From Streptomyces alfalfae (GTDB lineage Bacteria; Actinomycetota; Actinomycetes; Streptomycetales; Streptomycetaceae): a stretch of DNA of 64,000 bases. The DNA is taken from contig NZ_QEXM01000025.1 in assembly GCF_004127445.1 (NCBI RefSeq), positions 124,001-188,000 of the forward strand. The letters are read 5' to 3'. The position numbers and the translations under genes are program-made. The notes below the pieces were generated by a model. It was not told the DNA's origin. It did not search any database and saw only the letters and a program-made list of their open reading frames with translations. This document shows positions 1 to 7,909 of the stretch, piece after piece; positions within the stretch are counted from its first letter, which is position 1, and each line of letters begins with the position of its first letter.

Positions 1-2
1 GA

Positions 3-731
3 CTCCGGGTCCGGGCCGCACCGATGCGTGTAGGTCGTGCCGTTCATCTCCCAGCCGAGCACGATCACCGTCTCGGGCACGCCCAGGTCGACCAGGCGCT
101 GGGCGAGCACCCGGAAGTGCTCGTCGAAGTGGCCGGCGGCGCCCCTGCGCAGCAGCGCCGCGACCTCGGCGTCCTCGACGCCCTCCTCGTTCCGCTCCAG
201 CATGGGCACGTTGAGCACGAAGAGCCGGTCGTCCTGCTTCTTGCGCCAGTCGGCCCATCCTTCGAGGAACTTCGGCGCGCCCGCGATGTTGCTCCAGCGG
301 TCGCCGGGCAGATACGTGTGCCCGACCCGCAGCTCCATGCCGCCGAGCCACTCGCTCAGTTCGTCCATGCGCGCGACCCCGGCCGTCCCGTAGTCGAGAT
401 AGGCGCCGAAGGCGGGCGCCTTGACCGGCCCGGGGGCCTCCTTCGGGGGCTCGGGGGCCTCCTTCGGCGGTTCGGGGAGGAACGGCGGGGCGGGGTCGGG
501 GGCCGAGGGCGCCGCCGAGGCGTCCCCCGGCGACAGCGGGAGCGCGGGCACGGGTGCGGGCGAGGGTGACGCCGAGGCCGCGCCCGGCGAGGCCGAGGGG
601 CCGGGCGGCGGTCCGCCGTCCCGCGGGACGCCCGCCGCGCAGGCCGGCGCGGCGGCGATGACCATCGACACGGCAATTCCTCCGGCAAGGGAGGAAAACC
701 GTTCTCCGCGTCGCGTGCGCCGTGGGGCCAT
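3..731 (-). CDS. Secreted glycoside hydrolase, GH26-like (C-terminus outside window)
   Basis: Only the first 243 codons are visible; the gene runs off the left edge. AAGGAG lies 5 nt before the ATG. The N-terminus has several arginines, a hydrophobic stretch (about residues 15-28) and a possible lipobox APAC ending at Cys31, so the protein is probably exported and perhaps lipid-anchored. A Pro/Ala/Ser linker follows to about residue 105. The folded part contains LGWEMNGTTY (residues 225-234); a WExN motif is where clan GH-A and GH26 beta-mannanase-like enzymes carry the acid/base glutamate (here Glu228). The second catalytic residue would be outside the window. The substrate is unknown. It is divergent from the ATP-grasp gene across 130 bp. 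Confidence 0.7.
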   Translation of the reverse strand, partial: MAPRRTRRGERFSSLAGGIAVSMVIAAAPACAAGVPRDGGPPPGPSASPGAASASPSPAPVPALPLSPGDASAAPSAPDPAPPFLPEPPKEAPEPPKEAPGPVKAPAFGAYLDYGTAGVARMDELSEWLGGMELRVGHTYLPGDRWSNIAGAPKFLEGWADWRKKQDDRLFVLNVPMLERNEEGVEDAEVAALLRRGAAGHFDEHFRVLAQRLVDLGVPETVIVLGWEMNGTTYTHRCGPDPE

Positions 732-861
732 GACCGCTCCTTAATCTTTTCGCGCTCACGTACTGACGTTCCGTCATATGTATTTCTTTTGCGCCAATCG
801 AGCTTCTAATCCTGGGTTACGCCACCTCGCCCACAAGGGCGACCGAGCAAGGAGGGCGAAT

Positions 862-2172
862 TTGCCGTCCCTGGACACGAGGACCCCCGCGGTCCTGCTG
901 CGGATCGACCGCAATCCTTTCCACCACGGGACGTTGGGCGCCGTACGTTCCCTGGGACGCGCGGGAGTGGAGGTCCATCTGGTGGCCGACGACCACGAAA
1001 GTCCCGTACGGCACTCGCGGCATCTGCACCGGATGCACCCGCCGCCCCCGCCCGGGGCGCCGCCCGCCGAGGTGGCGCGCGCCCTGCGGCGGGTCGCGCC
1101 GGACCTCTCCGGGCCCGCCGTGCTGATCCCCATGGACGACGCGGGCGCCCTCGCGGTCAGCGCGCTGCACGCGGAGCTGTGCGACGTCTATCTGCTGCCG
1201 CGCCCGGCGGGGAACACGGCCGAGCGCGTCGCGGACAAGGCCACCCTCGCCCAGGTGTGCGAACAGGCCGGTGTGGCGCACCCGCTCACCCTCGCCCCGG
1301 AGTCGGCCGCCGAGGCCGCCCGCGCCGTACGCCGCCTCGGGCTGCCCGCCGTGGCCAAGTGGAGCCGCCCCTGGCTTCTCCCCCAGGGGGCGGGCCTGCG
1401 CAGCACCACCGTGATCGGCTCCCCGCGGGAGGCCGCGGCCCTGTTCGAACGCCGCGACGAGGCCGGCAGCCCCCTGCTGCTCCAGGCGTTCGTGCCGGGA
1501 GCCGGAGACGCCGGAGGCGTTGACTGGTTCGTCCAGGGCTGCGCCGGGAGCGATGGCGTCGTACGCGGCGGCGGCACGGGCCGCAAGCACCGCTCCTGGC
1601 CGCGCTCGGCGGGGCTCACGGTCAACGGCGAGTGGACCGCGAACCCCGAACTGTGGTCCGCAGCCGCCCGGCTGGTCGCGGCCCTCGGCTACCGGGGGAT
1701 CTTCGACCTGGACTTCCGCAGGGACGCCCGTACCGGCGACTTCCACCTCATCGACTTCAACCCGCGCCCCGGGGCCCAGTTCCGCCTCTTCGCCGACGGC
1801 GCCGGGACGGACGTGGTGCGCGCCCTGCACCTGGATCTCACCCACCGGCCGGCGCCCGCCCCGCGGCCCCTCGTCGGCCGCACCTTCCTGGTGGAGAACT
1901 ACGCGCCGCTCAGCGCCCTGCGCGCCCTCCCCCTCCCGGGCCGGCGCGCCCCTTCGCCGCCGCGCGAACTGGCCTGGCACTGCGGCGACGACCCCGCCCC
2001 GGGGGCGGCCATGCGCCGGATGTGGTGCCGCCACGTGCTGCGGCGCCTCGTCCCGGGACCGCGCCGCGCGGCCCCGCCCCTCCCCGCGGCGCTTCCCGGC
2101 CCGGCCGCCCCCGCCGACCCCACGGACCTGTCCGGCACGACGAACAGAGAGCGAGCTGTCACCGATGCATGA
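862..2172 (+). CDS. ATP-grasp ligase-like protein
   Basis: The 436-residue protein starts at TTG 862, chosen because GGAGG lies 6-7 nt upstream; an in-frame ATG at 778 has no ribosome site. The N-terminus (AVLLRIDRNPFHHG) looks like the preATP-grasp fold, followed by VAKWSRPWLLPQGAG (nucleotide-binding loop) and FDLDFRRD...IDFNPRPG near residues 280-302, the acidic/Asn pair that binds Mg-ATP in ATP-grasp enzymes. The family joins a carboxylate to an amine or thiol through an acyl-phosphate. The substrate cannot be read from sequence. The last 8 nt overlap the following flavoprotein gene, so the two products are probably made together. The C-terminal 80 residues are Pro/Arg-rich and look disordered. 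Confidence 0.75.
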   Translation: MPSLDTRTPAVLLRIDRNPFHHGTLGAVRSLGRAGVEVHLVADDHESPVRHSRHLHRMHPPPPPGAPPAEVARALRRVAPDLSGPAVLIPMDDAGALAVSALHAELCDVYLLPRPAGNTAERVADKATLAQVCEQAGVAHPLTLAPESAAEAARAVRRLGLPAVAKWSRPWLLPQGAGLRSTTVIGSPREAAALFERRDEAGSPLLLQAFVPGAGDAGGVDWFVQGCAGSDGVVRGGGTGRKHRSWPRSAGLTVNGEWTANPELWSAAARLVAALGYRGIFDLDFRRDARTGDFHLIDFNPRPGAQFRLFADGAGTDVVRALHLDLTHRPAPAPRPLVGRTFLVENYAPLSALRALPLPGRRAPSPPRELAWHCGDDPAPGAAMRRMWCRHVLRRLVPGPRRAAPPLPAALPGPAAPADPTDLSGTTNRERAVTDA

Positions 2173-3436
2173 CGTGCATGACCTGCTGATTGTCGGAGCG
2201 GGCCCCTACGGCCTCTCGATCGCCGCGCACGCGGCCGAAGCCGGCCTCGACGTACGGATCTTCGGCAGGACCATGGCCTCGTGGCGGGAGCACATGCCGC
2301 GCGGCATGTTCCTCAAGTCCGAGCCCTGGGCCTGCGACCTCTCCGACCCGGCGGGGCGGTACGGCCTGGAGACGTACTGCGCCCGGCACGGCCTGCCCGC
2401 CGAGCACGGCCGCCCCCTGCCCGTCGAGCAGTTCGCCTCCTACGGCCTGTGGTTCGCCGAACGCGCGGCGCCGCCCGTCGACGAACGCCTCGTCACCTCC
2501 GTCGACACCACCGCCCACGGCTACGCGGTCCGCACCGAGGACGGCGAACTCCTGCACGCCAGGGCCGTGGCCCTCGCGGTCGGCGTGCTGCCCTTCGCCG
2601 AGATCCCCGACGTCCTGCGGGGCCTGGGCCCCGAGCACGCCTCGCACAGCAGCGACCACGCCGACCTCGGGCGCTTCCGCGGCAAAGACGTGACCGTGCT
2701 CGGCGCGGGCCAGGCGGCCCTGGAGACCGCGGCGCTCCTCGCCGAACAGGGCGCCCGGGTACGGGTCCTGGCCCGTGCGCCGCGCGTGGCCTGGAACGCG
2801 CCGCCACCGCCCCGGCAGCGGCCCTGGTGGGAGTCGCTGCGCGCGCCGCACACCGGCCTCGGCTGCGGGTGGCGCAACGTCTTCTACGCGCGCGCCCCTG
2901 GCCTGTTCCACCGCCTGCCGGAGGAGACCCGCACGCGGACCGCCGCCACCGCCCTCGGCCCGGCCGGCGCCTGGTGGGTCAGGGAGCGTGTCGCGGCCGG
3001 CGTCCGGCTGCGGGCGGGGGTCCGCGTGGAGGCCGCGGGGCGCGTGGGCCGCCGGGTGCGGCTGCGGACCCGCAACGGCGAGGGCGCCGCGGGTCTCGTC
3101 GTGACGGACCACGTCATCGCGGCCACCGGCTTCCGGGCGACGGCGGACAGGCTCGACGTCCTCGCCCCGGGCCTGCGCGCACGCCTGCTCCGCCTCGGGG
3201 ACGGCTCGCCGTACGTCGGCGACCGCTTCGAGACGTCCTCCCCCGGCCTCTTCACGGCGGGCCTGACCACCGCGTCGAGCTTCGGCCCCGCCATGCGGTT
3301 CGTGTACGGGGCCTCGTTCACCGCGGCAACCCTGGTGCGGGGCGTCCGGCGCCACGTACGGCGCAGGCCGCTCGCCCTGCTGCCCGCGCAGAGCCGTGAG
3401 ACGGCCCCGTACCGGGCCGAGGTGTCCGCGCGCTGA
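2165..3436 (+). CDS. FAD/NAD(P)-binding oxidoreductase (lysine/ornithine monooxygenase-like)
   Basis: 423 residues. A first Rossmann motif VGAGPYG (residues 10-16) binds FAD. A second, LGAGQAALE, starts near residue 179 and fits NAD(P)H. IAATGF late in the chain is the typical ATGY/F motif of flavin N-monooxygenases and related enzymes. The start ATG lies inside the 3' end of the ATP-grasp gene (ATGCATGA), which suggests translational coupling. A ligase plus a flavin oxygenase in one operon suggests a small tailoring or biosynthetic route to a modified amino acid or peptide, but this is inference. A hairpin just after the stop (3446-3455 with 3467-3476) could end the transcript. Confidence 0.75.
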   Translation: MHDVHDLLIVGAGPYGLSIAAHAAEAGLDVRIFGRTMASWREHMPRGMFLKSEPWACDLSDPAGRYGLETYCARHGLPAEHGRPLPVEQFASYGLWFAERAAPPVDERLVTSVDTTAHGYAVRTEDGELLHARAVALAVGVLPFAEIPDVLRGLGPEHASHSSDHADLGRFRGKDVTVLGAGQAALETAALLAEQGARVRVLARAPRVAWNAPPPPRQRPWWESLRAPHTGLGCGWRNVFYARAPGLFHRLPEETRTRTAATALGPAGAWWVRERVAAGVRLRAGVRVEAAGRVGRRVRLRTRNGEGAAGLVVTDHVIAATGFRATADRLDVLAPGLRARLLRLGDGSPYVGDRFETSSPGLFTAGLTTASSFGPAMRFVYGASFTAATLVRGVRRHVRRRPLALLPAQSRETAPYRAEVSAR

Positions 3437-3587
3437 TCGGATCGGGTGGCTCGCCGGGCGCGGCCGGGCGAGCCACGCGCGCGTGCCACGCCCCACCCCT
3501 AGTCTCTGGTCAGGTGACGCGGAGACGGCACCCGGCCCGGCTCCCGTGTTCGCGATGGTCCGCGGGGGCCGGGCCTCCAACGTGACG

Positions 3588-3618
3588 GAGCCCCGCTGCC
3601 CGGCCGGCAGCGGGGCTC
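3588..3618. terminator. Hairpin terminator between flavoprotein and chaplin genes
   Basis: A perfect 13-bp stem (3588-3600 with 3606-3618) has a 5-nt loop. It lies 41 bp beyond the chaplin stop codon and between two convergent genes, so it can serve both strands. Confidence 0.6.
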
Positions 3619-3658
3619 ACGCGGTTCCCGTGGGCGGTTCCCGGTGGCGCGGACGGAA

Positions 3659-4567
3659 CTACTCGGCGGCGGAGGACACGGCGCGGCGCCGGTAGAGGAC
3701 CGCTCCCCCGAGCAGCAGCGCGGCGCTCAGGGCCGAGACCCCGTAGAGCACCTCGTCCGCACCCGTCTCGGCCAGCTGCGCCCGCGTGTCGACCGGCTCG
3801 TCCTCGCGGGTCGTCTGCGGCGTGTGCTTCGGCGCCCACGGCGTGGGCGACGACACCTCGACGGGGCCGTCGGGCACGGTCTTGTGCCCGGTGCCGGGGC
3901 CGTGCGGCTCGGCCTCGTGCGGCTCGGGCTCGTGCGGCGACTCCCCCTCGTCCTCCCCGTACCCCTTGCCCGGCTCGGAGGCCGGGGCGTCGCAGCCGTT
4001 GCCGAAGACGGACGAGAGCAGGGAGACGATCCCCAGGTGGTTGCCGCAGGCCTGGATCGGGGCGTCGACCGGGGCCTTGGCGTTGTTGCCCGATGCGACG
4101 CCCGGCGAGCCGACCGCGTCGCCCTCGGCGATGACGGCACTGCTGTCCGAGGACCCCTCGTGGTGCGGGCGGGGCTCCTGGTGCGGACGCTGCGGAGCGT
4201 GCTGCTCGGGCTTCGCCTCGCGCTCCGCCTCGGGCTTCGCGTGGTGCTGCTGCTCCTCGTGGTGCCGCGGGGGCTTCCCCTCGCGCGAGGGCTTTCCGTG
4301 GTGCGGGCGGGACTCACGGTGGTCCGAGACGTTCTCGCACTCATTGCCGTAGGCGGGGTTGAGCCCCGCGATGACGTCGGCGGTGTTCCCGCAGACGTTC
4401 ACCGGTACGTCCAGCGGCGCCTGGACGGCGTTGCCCGACACGACGCCGGGCGAGTCCTGGGCGTGTCCGTCCGCCTCGGAGTCGGCGAACGCGTGGGCGC
4501 CGGACAGGGACAGAATGCTCGTCACGGCCGCGGCGGAGAGCATGCCTTTGCTGAGGGCCTGTCGCAA
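3659..4567 (-). CDS. Long chaplin with two chaplin domains and a sortase signal
   Basis: Chaplins are secreted amyloid-forming proteins that coat Streptomyces aerial hyphae and lower water surface tension. This 302-residue protein has a signal peptide ending near AHAFA-D29, chaplin domain 1 at about 39-78 (SPGVVSGN..., Cys59 and Cys77), domain 2 at about 153-193 (GSPGVASGN..., Cys174 and Cys192), and LAETG at 265-269. After that come a hydrophobic helix and an RRR tail, the signal for sortase anchoring to peptidoglycan. I chose TTG 4567 because the resulting MRQALSKGML matches the usual chaplin beginning; an ATG at 4672 would put 35 extra residues before the signal peptide. Odd: the linker between the domains (about 82-137) is rich in His, Pro, Glu and Lys, with several HH pairs. 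Confidence 0.88.
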   Translation of the reverse strand: MRQALSKGMLSAAAVTSILSLSGAHAFADSEADGHAQDSPGVVSGNAVQAPLDVPVNVCGNTADVIAGLNPAYGNECENVSDHRESRPHHGKPSREGKPPRHHEEQQHHAKPEAEREAKPEQHAPQRPHQEPRPHHEGSSDSSAVIAEGDAVGSPGVASGNNAKAPVDAPIQACGNHLGIVSLLSSVFGNGCDAPASEPGKGYGEDEGESPHEPEPHEAEPHGPGTGHKTVPDGPVEVSSPTPWAPKHTPQTTREDEPVDTRAQLAETGADEVLYGVSALSAALLLGGAVLYRRRAVSSAAE

Positions 4568-5071
4568 TCTATTGATCTTTCTCTGTGCGATGGAGGAGCC
4601 GGCCCCGAGCCGGATCGCTTCCGCGGCCGGCCGGGACACGGCGGGAACAGCTGGGCCGCGGACGTCAGTCATCCACGCGGGAGCTGACGGACGCCGGGTT
4701 CAGATCCACAGCCTTCCCCTTCTTACGGGCCACGCCGGTACGGCGGCAGGAGCCGGGCGAAAGAATCCCGTTCCCGCACCGCGACTGCCCAACGAGTGAA
4801 GAGGAAGAAGGAAACCGGAGCGTTGATACGGTCCACGGAAATTCACCCGAATGCGGCGCGGCGGCGGATCATACGGGTTTCCTATGAACGCGAACGGGCC
4901 GCCCGCTGGAGAGCGGACGGCCCGGTCGGGCATTTCGGTGCGGCAGACGAATGACCGAGTTATTGCTTCATCGAATCATCGTCCCGCCGTTCGGCGGACG
5001 GCACCGGGACATGCCTGGTGGCGCATGATGAAAGTCCCAGGAGGTGACGGGAGTTTTCACCACATGCATGC
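4568..5071. other. Intergenic leader between chaplin and first rodlin-like gene
   Basis: About 500 bp without a convincing gene. It must hold the chaplin promoter (minus strand) and includes the hairpin at 4896-4923. Open frames here have neither good ribosome sites nor Streptomyces codon bias. Confidence 0.5.
4896..4923. terminator. Hairpin, possible terminator
   Basis: A 12-bp stem (4896-4907 with 4912-4923) has one mismatch and a GGAG loop. It lies between the first rodlin-like gene and the chaplin gene, beyond a stronger hairpin at 5072-5097. Confidence 0.45.
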
Positions 5072-5097
5072 GTCGCTCCGGGTAGCCCCGGAGCGAC
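5072..5097. terminator. Terminator downstream of rodlin-like gene
   Basis: A perfect 11-bp stem (5072-5082 with 5087-5097) has a TAGC loop and starts 54 bp past the stop of the rodlin-like gene. Confidence 0.65.
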
Positions 5098-5150
5098 ACG
5101 AAACCGTTCTGGTTCGCCCGGCCGTGCACGGTGGCCGACGGGCGGCCAGG

Positions 5151-5450
5151 TCAGCGGTGGTGCGACTTCCGGGGGAGAATGACGGCCGCCTTGGAGCTGT
5201 CGTTGTCCTCGACGTGCACGATCTTGGTGTTCTCCTCCTCCTCCTCCTTCGAGTTCTTCGAGCAGTCCAGGTTGTTGTTGGCGGACGACAGGATCGGGAT
5301 GTCGATGACCTCGACCACGTCGCAGCTGAGGACCTGGTTGTTGTTCTCGAACTTCGAGGTGTCGTCGTCTGCGGCCTGGGCGGCTCCGGCGCCGGCGCCG
5401 ACAACGGCCATCGCAGCGGCGGTGATGATGAGGGCCTTGCTGAGCTTCAC
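5151..5450 (-). CDS. Rodlin-like small secreted protein 1
   Basis: 99 residues. GTG start 5450 is preceded by AGGAGAAATC. A signal peptide ends near AQA-A26. The mature part carries NNNQVLSCDVVEVIDIPILS and then SANNNLDCSK, with two cysteines. As I recall the family, rodlins RdlA/RdlB contain VQDIPVLSS followed by NQQC, so this looks like a shortened rodlin. Rodlins organise chaplin fibrils into the rodlet layer on aerial hyphae and spores. The C-terminus is unusual: five consecutive glutamates (KEEEEEN) and then a basic RKSHHR end. The neighbouring chaplin and second rodlin-like gene support a surface-layer role. The family assignment rests on motif resemblance only. Confidence 0.7.
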   Translation of the reverse strand: MKLSKALIITAAAMAVVGAGAGAAQAADDDTSKFENNNQVLSCDVVEVIDIPILSSANNNLDCSKNSKEEEEENTKIVHVEDNDSSKAAVILPRKSHHR

Positions 5451-5662
5451 GATTTCTCCTATGAGGCGTGTGCTTTTGTTCGTCTTTCCGAACCTTGGCG
5501 GAAGCGGAAAGTCCCTACTACTGGGCTATCACACGTCTTCACCCAGTACTAACACCGGCGCCACCGGCGTACACCATTCAGTCATCAGAATGGCGGTCGG
5601 ACCTCCGGCGTCACCAATCAGTCAACGAAGTGACTTCCCGGGAGGTTTTGCTCCATTCGGGG

Positions 5663-5908
5663 TCAGTGCTGGAGGCGCGTCTCACTCGACAGGCGCTCGT
5701 ACGTACGGGAGTAGTCGTTCTTCGAGCAGTCGATATTATTGTTGGCCGAGGACGCGATCGGGATGTCCAGGACTTCGAGGGTCAGGCAGGACAGGATCTG
5801 CGTGTTGTTCTGGAACTTCGCCTCGTCGTCCGCGTGGGCGGTGCCCGCTCCTGCCATCAGGAGGGATGCGGCCGACAGGGTCAGAACGGCAGCTGCTTTG
5901 CGACGCAA
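5663..5908 (-). CDS. Rodlin-like small secreted protein 2
   Basis: 81 residues. TTG start 5908 is preferred because GGAGG lies 6 nt before it; an ATG 24 nt upstream lacks such a site. A signal peptide with a basic start (RRKAAAV) ends near AHA-D. The core NNTQILSCLTLEVLDIPIAS and SANNNIDCSKN is a clear paralogue of the core in the gene at 5151-5450, including both cysteines, but the tail is short and not acidic. The gap to the first gene is 212 bp and could hold a separate promoter. Probably a secreted aerial-hypha surface protein. A lone secreted signal peptide-like factor is the alternative. Confidence 0.65.
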   Translation of the reverse strand: MRRKAAAVLTLSAASLLMAGAGTAHADDEAKFQNNTQILSCLTLEVLDIPIASSANNNIDCSKNDYSRTYERLSSETRLQH

Positions 5909-6074
5909 GGTGGACCTCCACTGTTGGTGCATTCAGTCGAAACAGACGATTGATGCCGTGACCGGCTACGAATAGTCCGCCACAGATGTCAGCATCTGGA
6001 AAACGATGGAGAAGAACAGAAGCCACTCCGCCGGAAGGGTGGAGTTCACTCGGGAAGCCGTCGGACCGACACCG

Positions 6075-6275
6075 CTATTCGTCGCGGTTCCGGCTCCAGG
6101 GGTCACGCTCCACCAGCCGTCTCCACTCGGGATCGGGCCTGCCGGGAATGGTCCGCCCCTGGGCGTTCCAGCGCCTGCGCAGGGCGTCGTAGATGGGGTC
6201 GGTGCGGTTCTCCGCCGGCTGTCTGCTCGCCGGAATGCCGCCCAGCCGCTGCCATGGTGATGTGCGGTCAGCCAT
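6075..6275 (-). CDS. Small conserved-looking hypothetical protein
   Basis: 66 residues, basic, rich in Arg, Trp and Pro, with no signal peptide or membrane segment. ATG 6275 is preceded by GACGAGG. It begins MADRTSPWQRLGGIPASRQ and ends WSRNRDE. No function recognised. The predicted compact, charged composition resembles small Streptomyces proteins of unknown role. It is divergent from the acetyltransferase gene. Confidence 0.6.
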   Translation of the reverse strand: MADRTSPWQRLGGIPASRQPAENRTDPIYDALRRRWNAQGRTIPGRPDPEWRRLVERDPWSRNRDE

Positions 6276-6491
6276 CGTGCCTCGTCGGGAGTGGGGGGGT
6301 CGGGTCTCCGTCTTCGTTCCTGCCGCGGCTAAGAACGAAACGGTGCCATTAGGGCAAAAGGGTTGCCGCCCGTGCCGGGTGCGCGGGCCGCCTCCCCCGC
6401 CGCCCCCTACTCCTCGCCGTTCCGCCCTGCCACCATGCGGAGTCCGGGCGCAGGGGGAGAGGCCCTCAGTGGGGCGGGGCGGGAGGACAGC

Positions 6492-7025
6492 ATGGGCGAG
6501 GTGTTTCTGCGGCGGCTCAGCCGCTGGCAGGCCGAGCAGCAGCGCGAGGCGGTGGCCGATCTCCACGCGGAGGCCTACGGAACGCCGGCCGACGCCGGCG
6601 GCCTCGACCGGCAGGGCTTTCTGCGGCGCTTCGAACACGACGTCCAGCAGCCCGACTTCGACATGGTGGTCGCCGATGCCGGGGGCCTGGTCGGCTGCCT
6701 GTACGGCTACCGGGCGGCCCGCACCGGCGAGTGGTGGGAGGGTTTCCGCGGCATCCTGCCCGCCGGCATCCAGGAGCAGACCGCGTCGGGGCGTGTGTTC
6801 CTGCTCGGTGAGCTGATGGTGGGACCCGCCCGGCGCGGGTCGGGCATCGCGACACGGCTGCGGACGCTGCTGATGACCCGGCACACCGCCGATGTCGTCG
6901 TCACCGTCATCCGGCGCGGCGACGACCTGGGGCGGGAGGTGCTGCGGGCCTGGGACTGGACGAAGCTCGGCGAGTTCGACCCCGGCCGCGAGGGCTGGCT
7001 GCGCCCGCCGTCACCGCTGCCGTGA
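6492..7025 (+). CDS. GNAT-family N-acetyltransferase
   Basis: 177 residues. ATG 6492 has GGAGGA about 7 nt upstream. The segment ELMVGPARRGSGIATRLRTL contains the R-x-x-G-x-G/A signature of GNAT motif A that binds the acetyl-CoA pyrophosphate. The substrate is unknown. The last 15 bp overlap the end of the convergent methyltransferase gene. Confidence 0.8.
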   Translation: MGEVFLRRLSRWQAEQQREAVADLHAEAYGTPADAGGLDRQGFLRRFEHDVQQPDFDMVVADAGGLVGCLYGYRAARTGEWWEGFRGILPAGIQEQTASGRVFLLGELMVGPARRGSGIATRLRTLLMTRHTADVVVTVIRRGDDLGREVLRAWDWTKLGEFDPGREGWLRPPSPLP

Positions 7026-7838
7026 CGCCTTCAGGGAGTACATGAGCGGGACGCGCGGCCGGTCCGCGGGGAACCGGTAGACGCCGTCCCGCCGTTCGAG
7101 TGTCCCGAAGCGCGCGAAGAGGGTCGTGTCGCGCTCGCGCAGGAAGTCGACGCGCAGACCGGCGGCGGCGAGCGCGGAGACCACGTCGCCGAGCGGGTGC
7201 TGCCACTCGACGCTGCGGTTGTGGACGGTCGGCGTGCCGTCGTCCGCGTATCCGCCGGGCCGCTCGTCCACCCAGGCGTCGCGCGCGAAGTAGTCGTGCT
7301 CCACGCGCGTGCCCGTGGCGTCGTCGAGGATGTCGGTGAGCGGATGGCACTCCGCGAGGTAGAGGAAGCCGCCGGGCGCGACCAGCGAGGCGGCCGTCTC
7401 GGCCCAGCGCCCGACGTCGGGCAGCCAGCCGAGCGCACCGACGCCGGTGTACACGATGTCGTACGAGGAGTCGGGCACCGCCTGCGCCGCGTCGTACACG
7501 TCGGCGGCGACGAACGCGGCCCGCTCCGCCGTGAACCCGAGCTCGGCGGCGAGCTCGCGGGCCGCCTCCACGGCCGGCTCGGAGAAGTCGAGACCGACGA
7601 CGCGGGCCGCCCCGTGCCGCGCCCAGGACAGCGTGTCCAGGCCTATGTGGCACTGCAGGTGCAGCAGCGACTTCCCGCGGACGTCGCCGACCTCGGCGAG
7701 CTCGAAGTCGCGCAGGGTGTCCTCGCCCGCCCGGAAGGCGTCGAGGTCGTAGAAGTCGCCTGCCAGGTGGATGGGGACGCGCTCGTCCCAGCGCTTCCTG
7801 TTGGTGTCGCGCCAGTCGTGGGGCGGCGGGGAGTACAT
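7011..7838 (-). CDS. Class I SAM-dependent methyltransferase
   Basis: 275 residues. SAM-binding motif I reads LLHLQCHIGLDTLSWA and is followed by VVGLDFSEPAV. YDIVYTGVGALGWLP fits the acidic motif and post-motif of small-molecule methyltransferases. The substrate is not evident. It overlaps the convergent acetyltransferase at the 3' end and is divergent from the peptidase at 7910. Confidence 0.8.
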   Translation of the reverse strand: MYSPPPHDWRDTNRKRWDERVPIHLAGDFYDLDAFRAGEDTLRDFELAEVGDVRGKSLLHLQCHIGLDTLSWARHGAARVVGLDFSEPAVEAARELAAELGFTAERAAFVAADVYDAAQAVPDSSYDIVYTGVGALGWLPDVGRWAETAASLVAPGGFLYLAECHPLTDILDDATGTRVEHDYFARDAWVDERPGGYADDGTPTVHNRSVEWQHPLGDVVSALAAAGLRVDFLRERDTTLFARFGTLERRDGVYRFPADRPRVPLMYSLKASRQR

Positions 7839-7909
7839 GCCGGAAAGTTATCCACAGGCTGGGGAACCTCGCCAGCGGATTGCGGGCGGCGCCAGGCAGT
7901 ATGGGGGGC

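Noticed and set aside
4700..4933. 77-codon minus-strand frame in the chaplin leader
   Set aside because: No ribosome site and an amino-acid composition typical of non-coding GC-rich frames.
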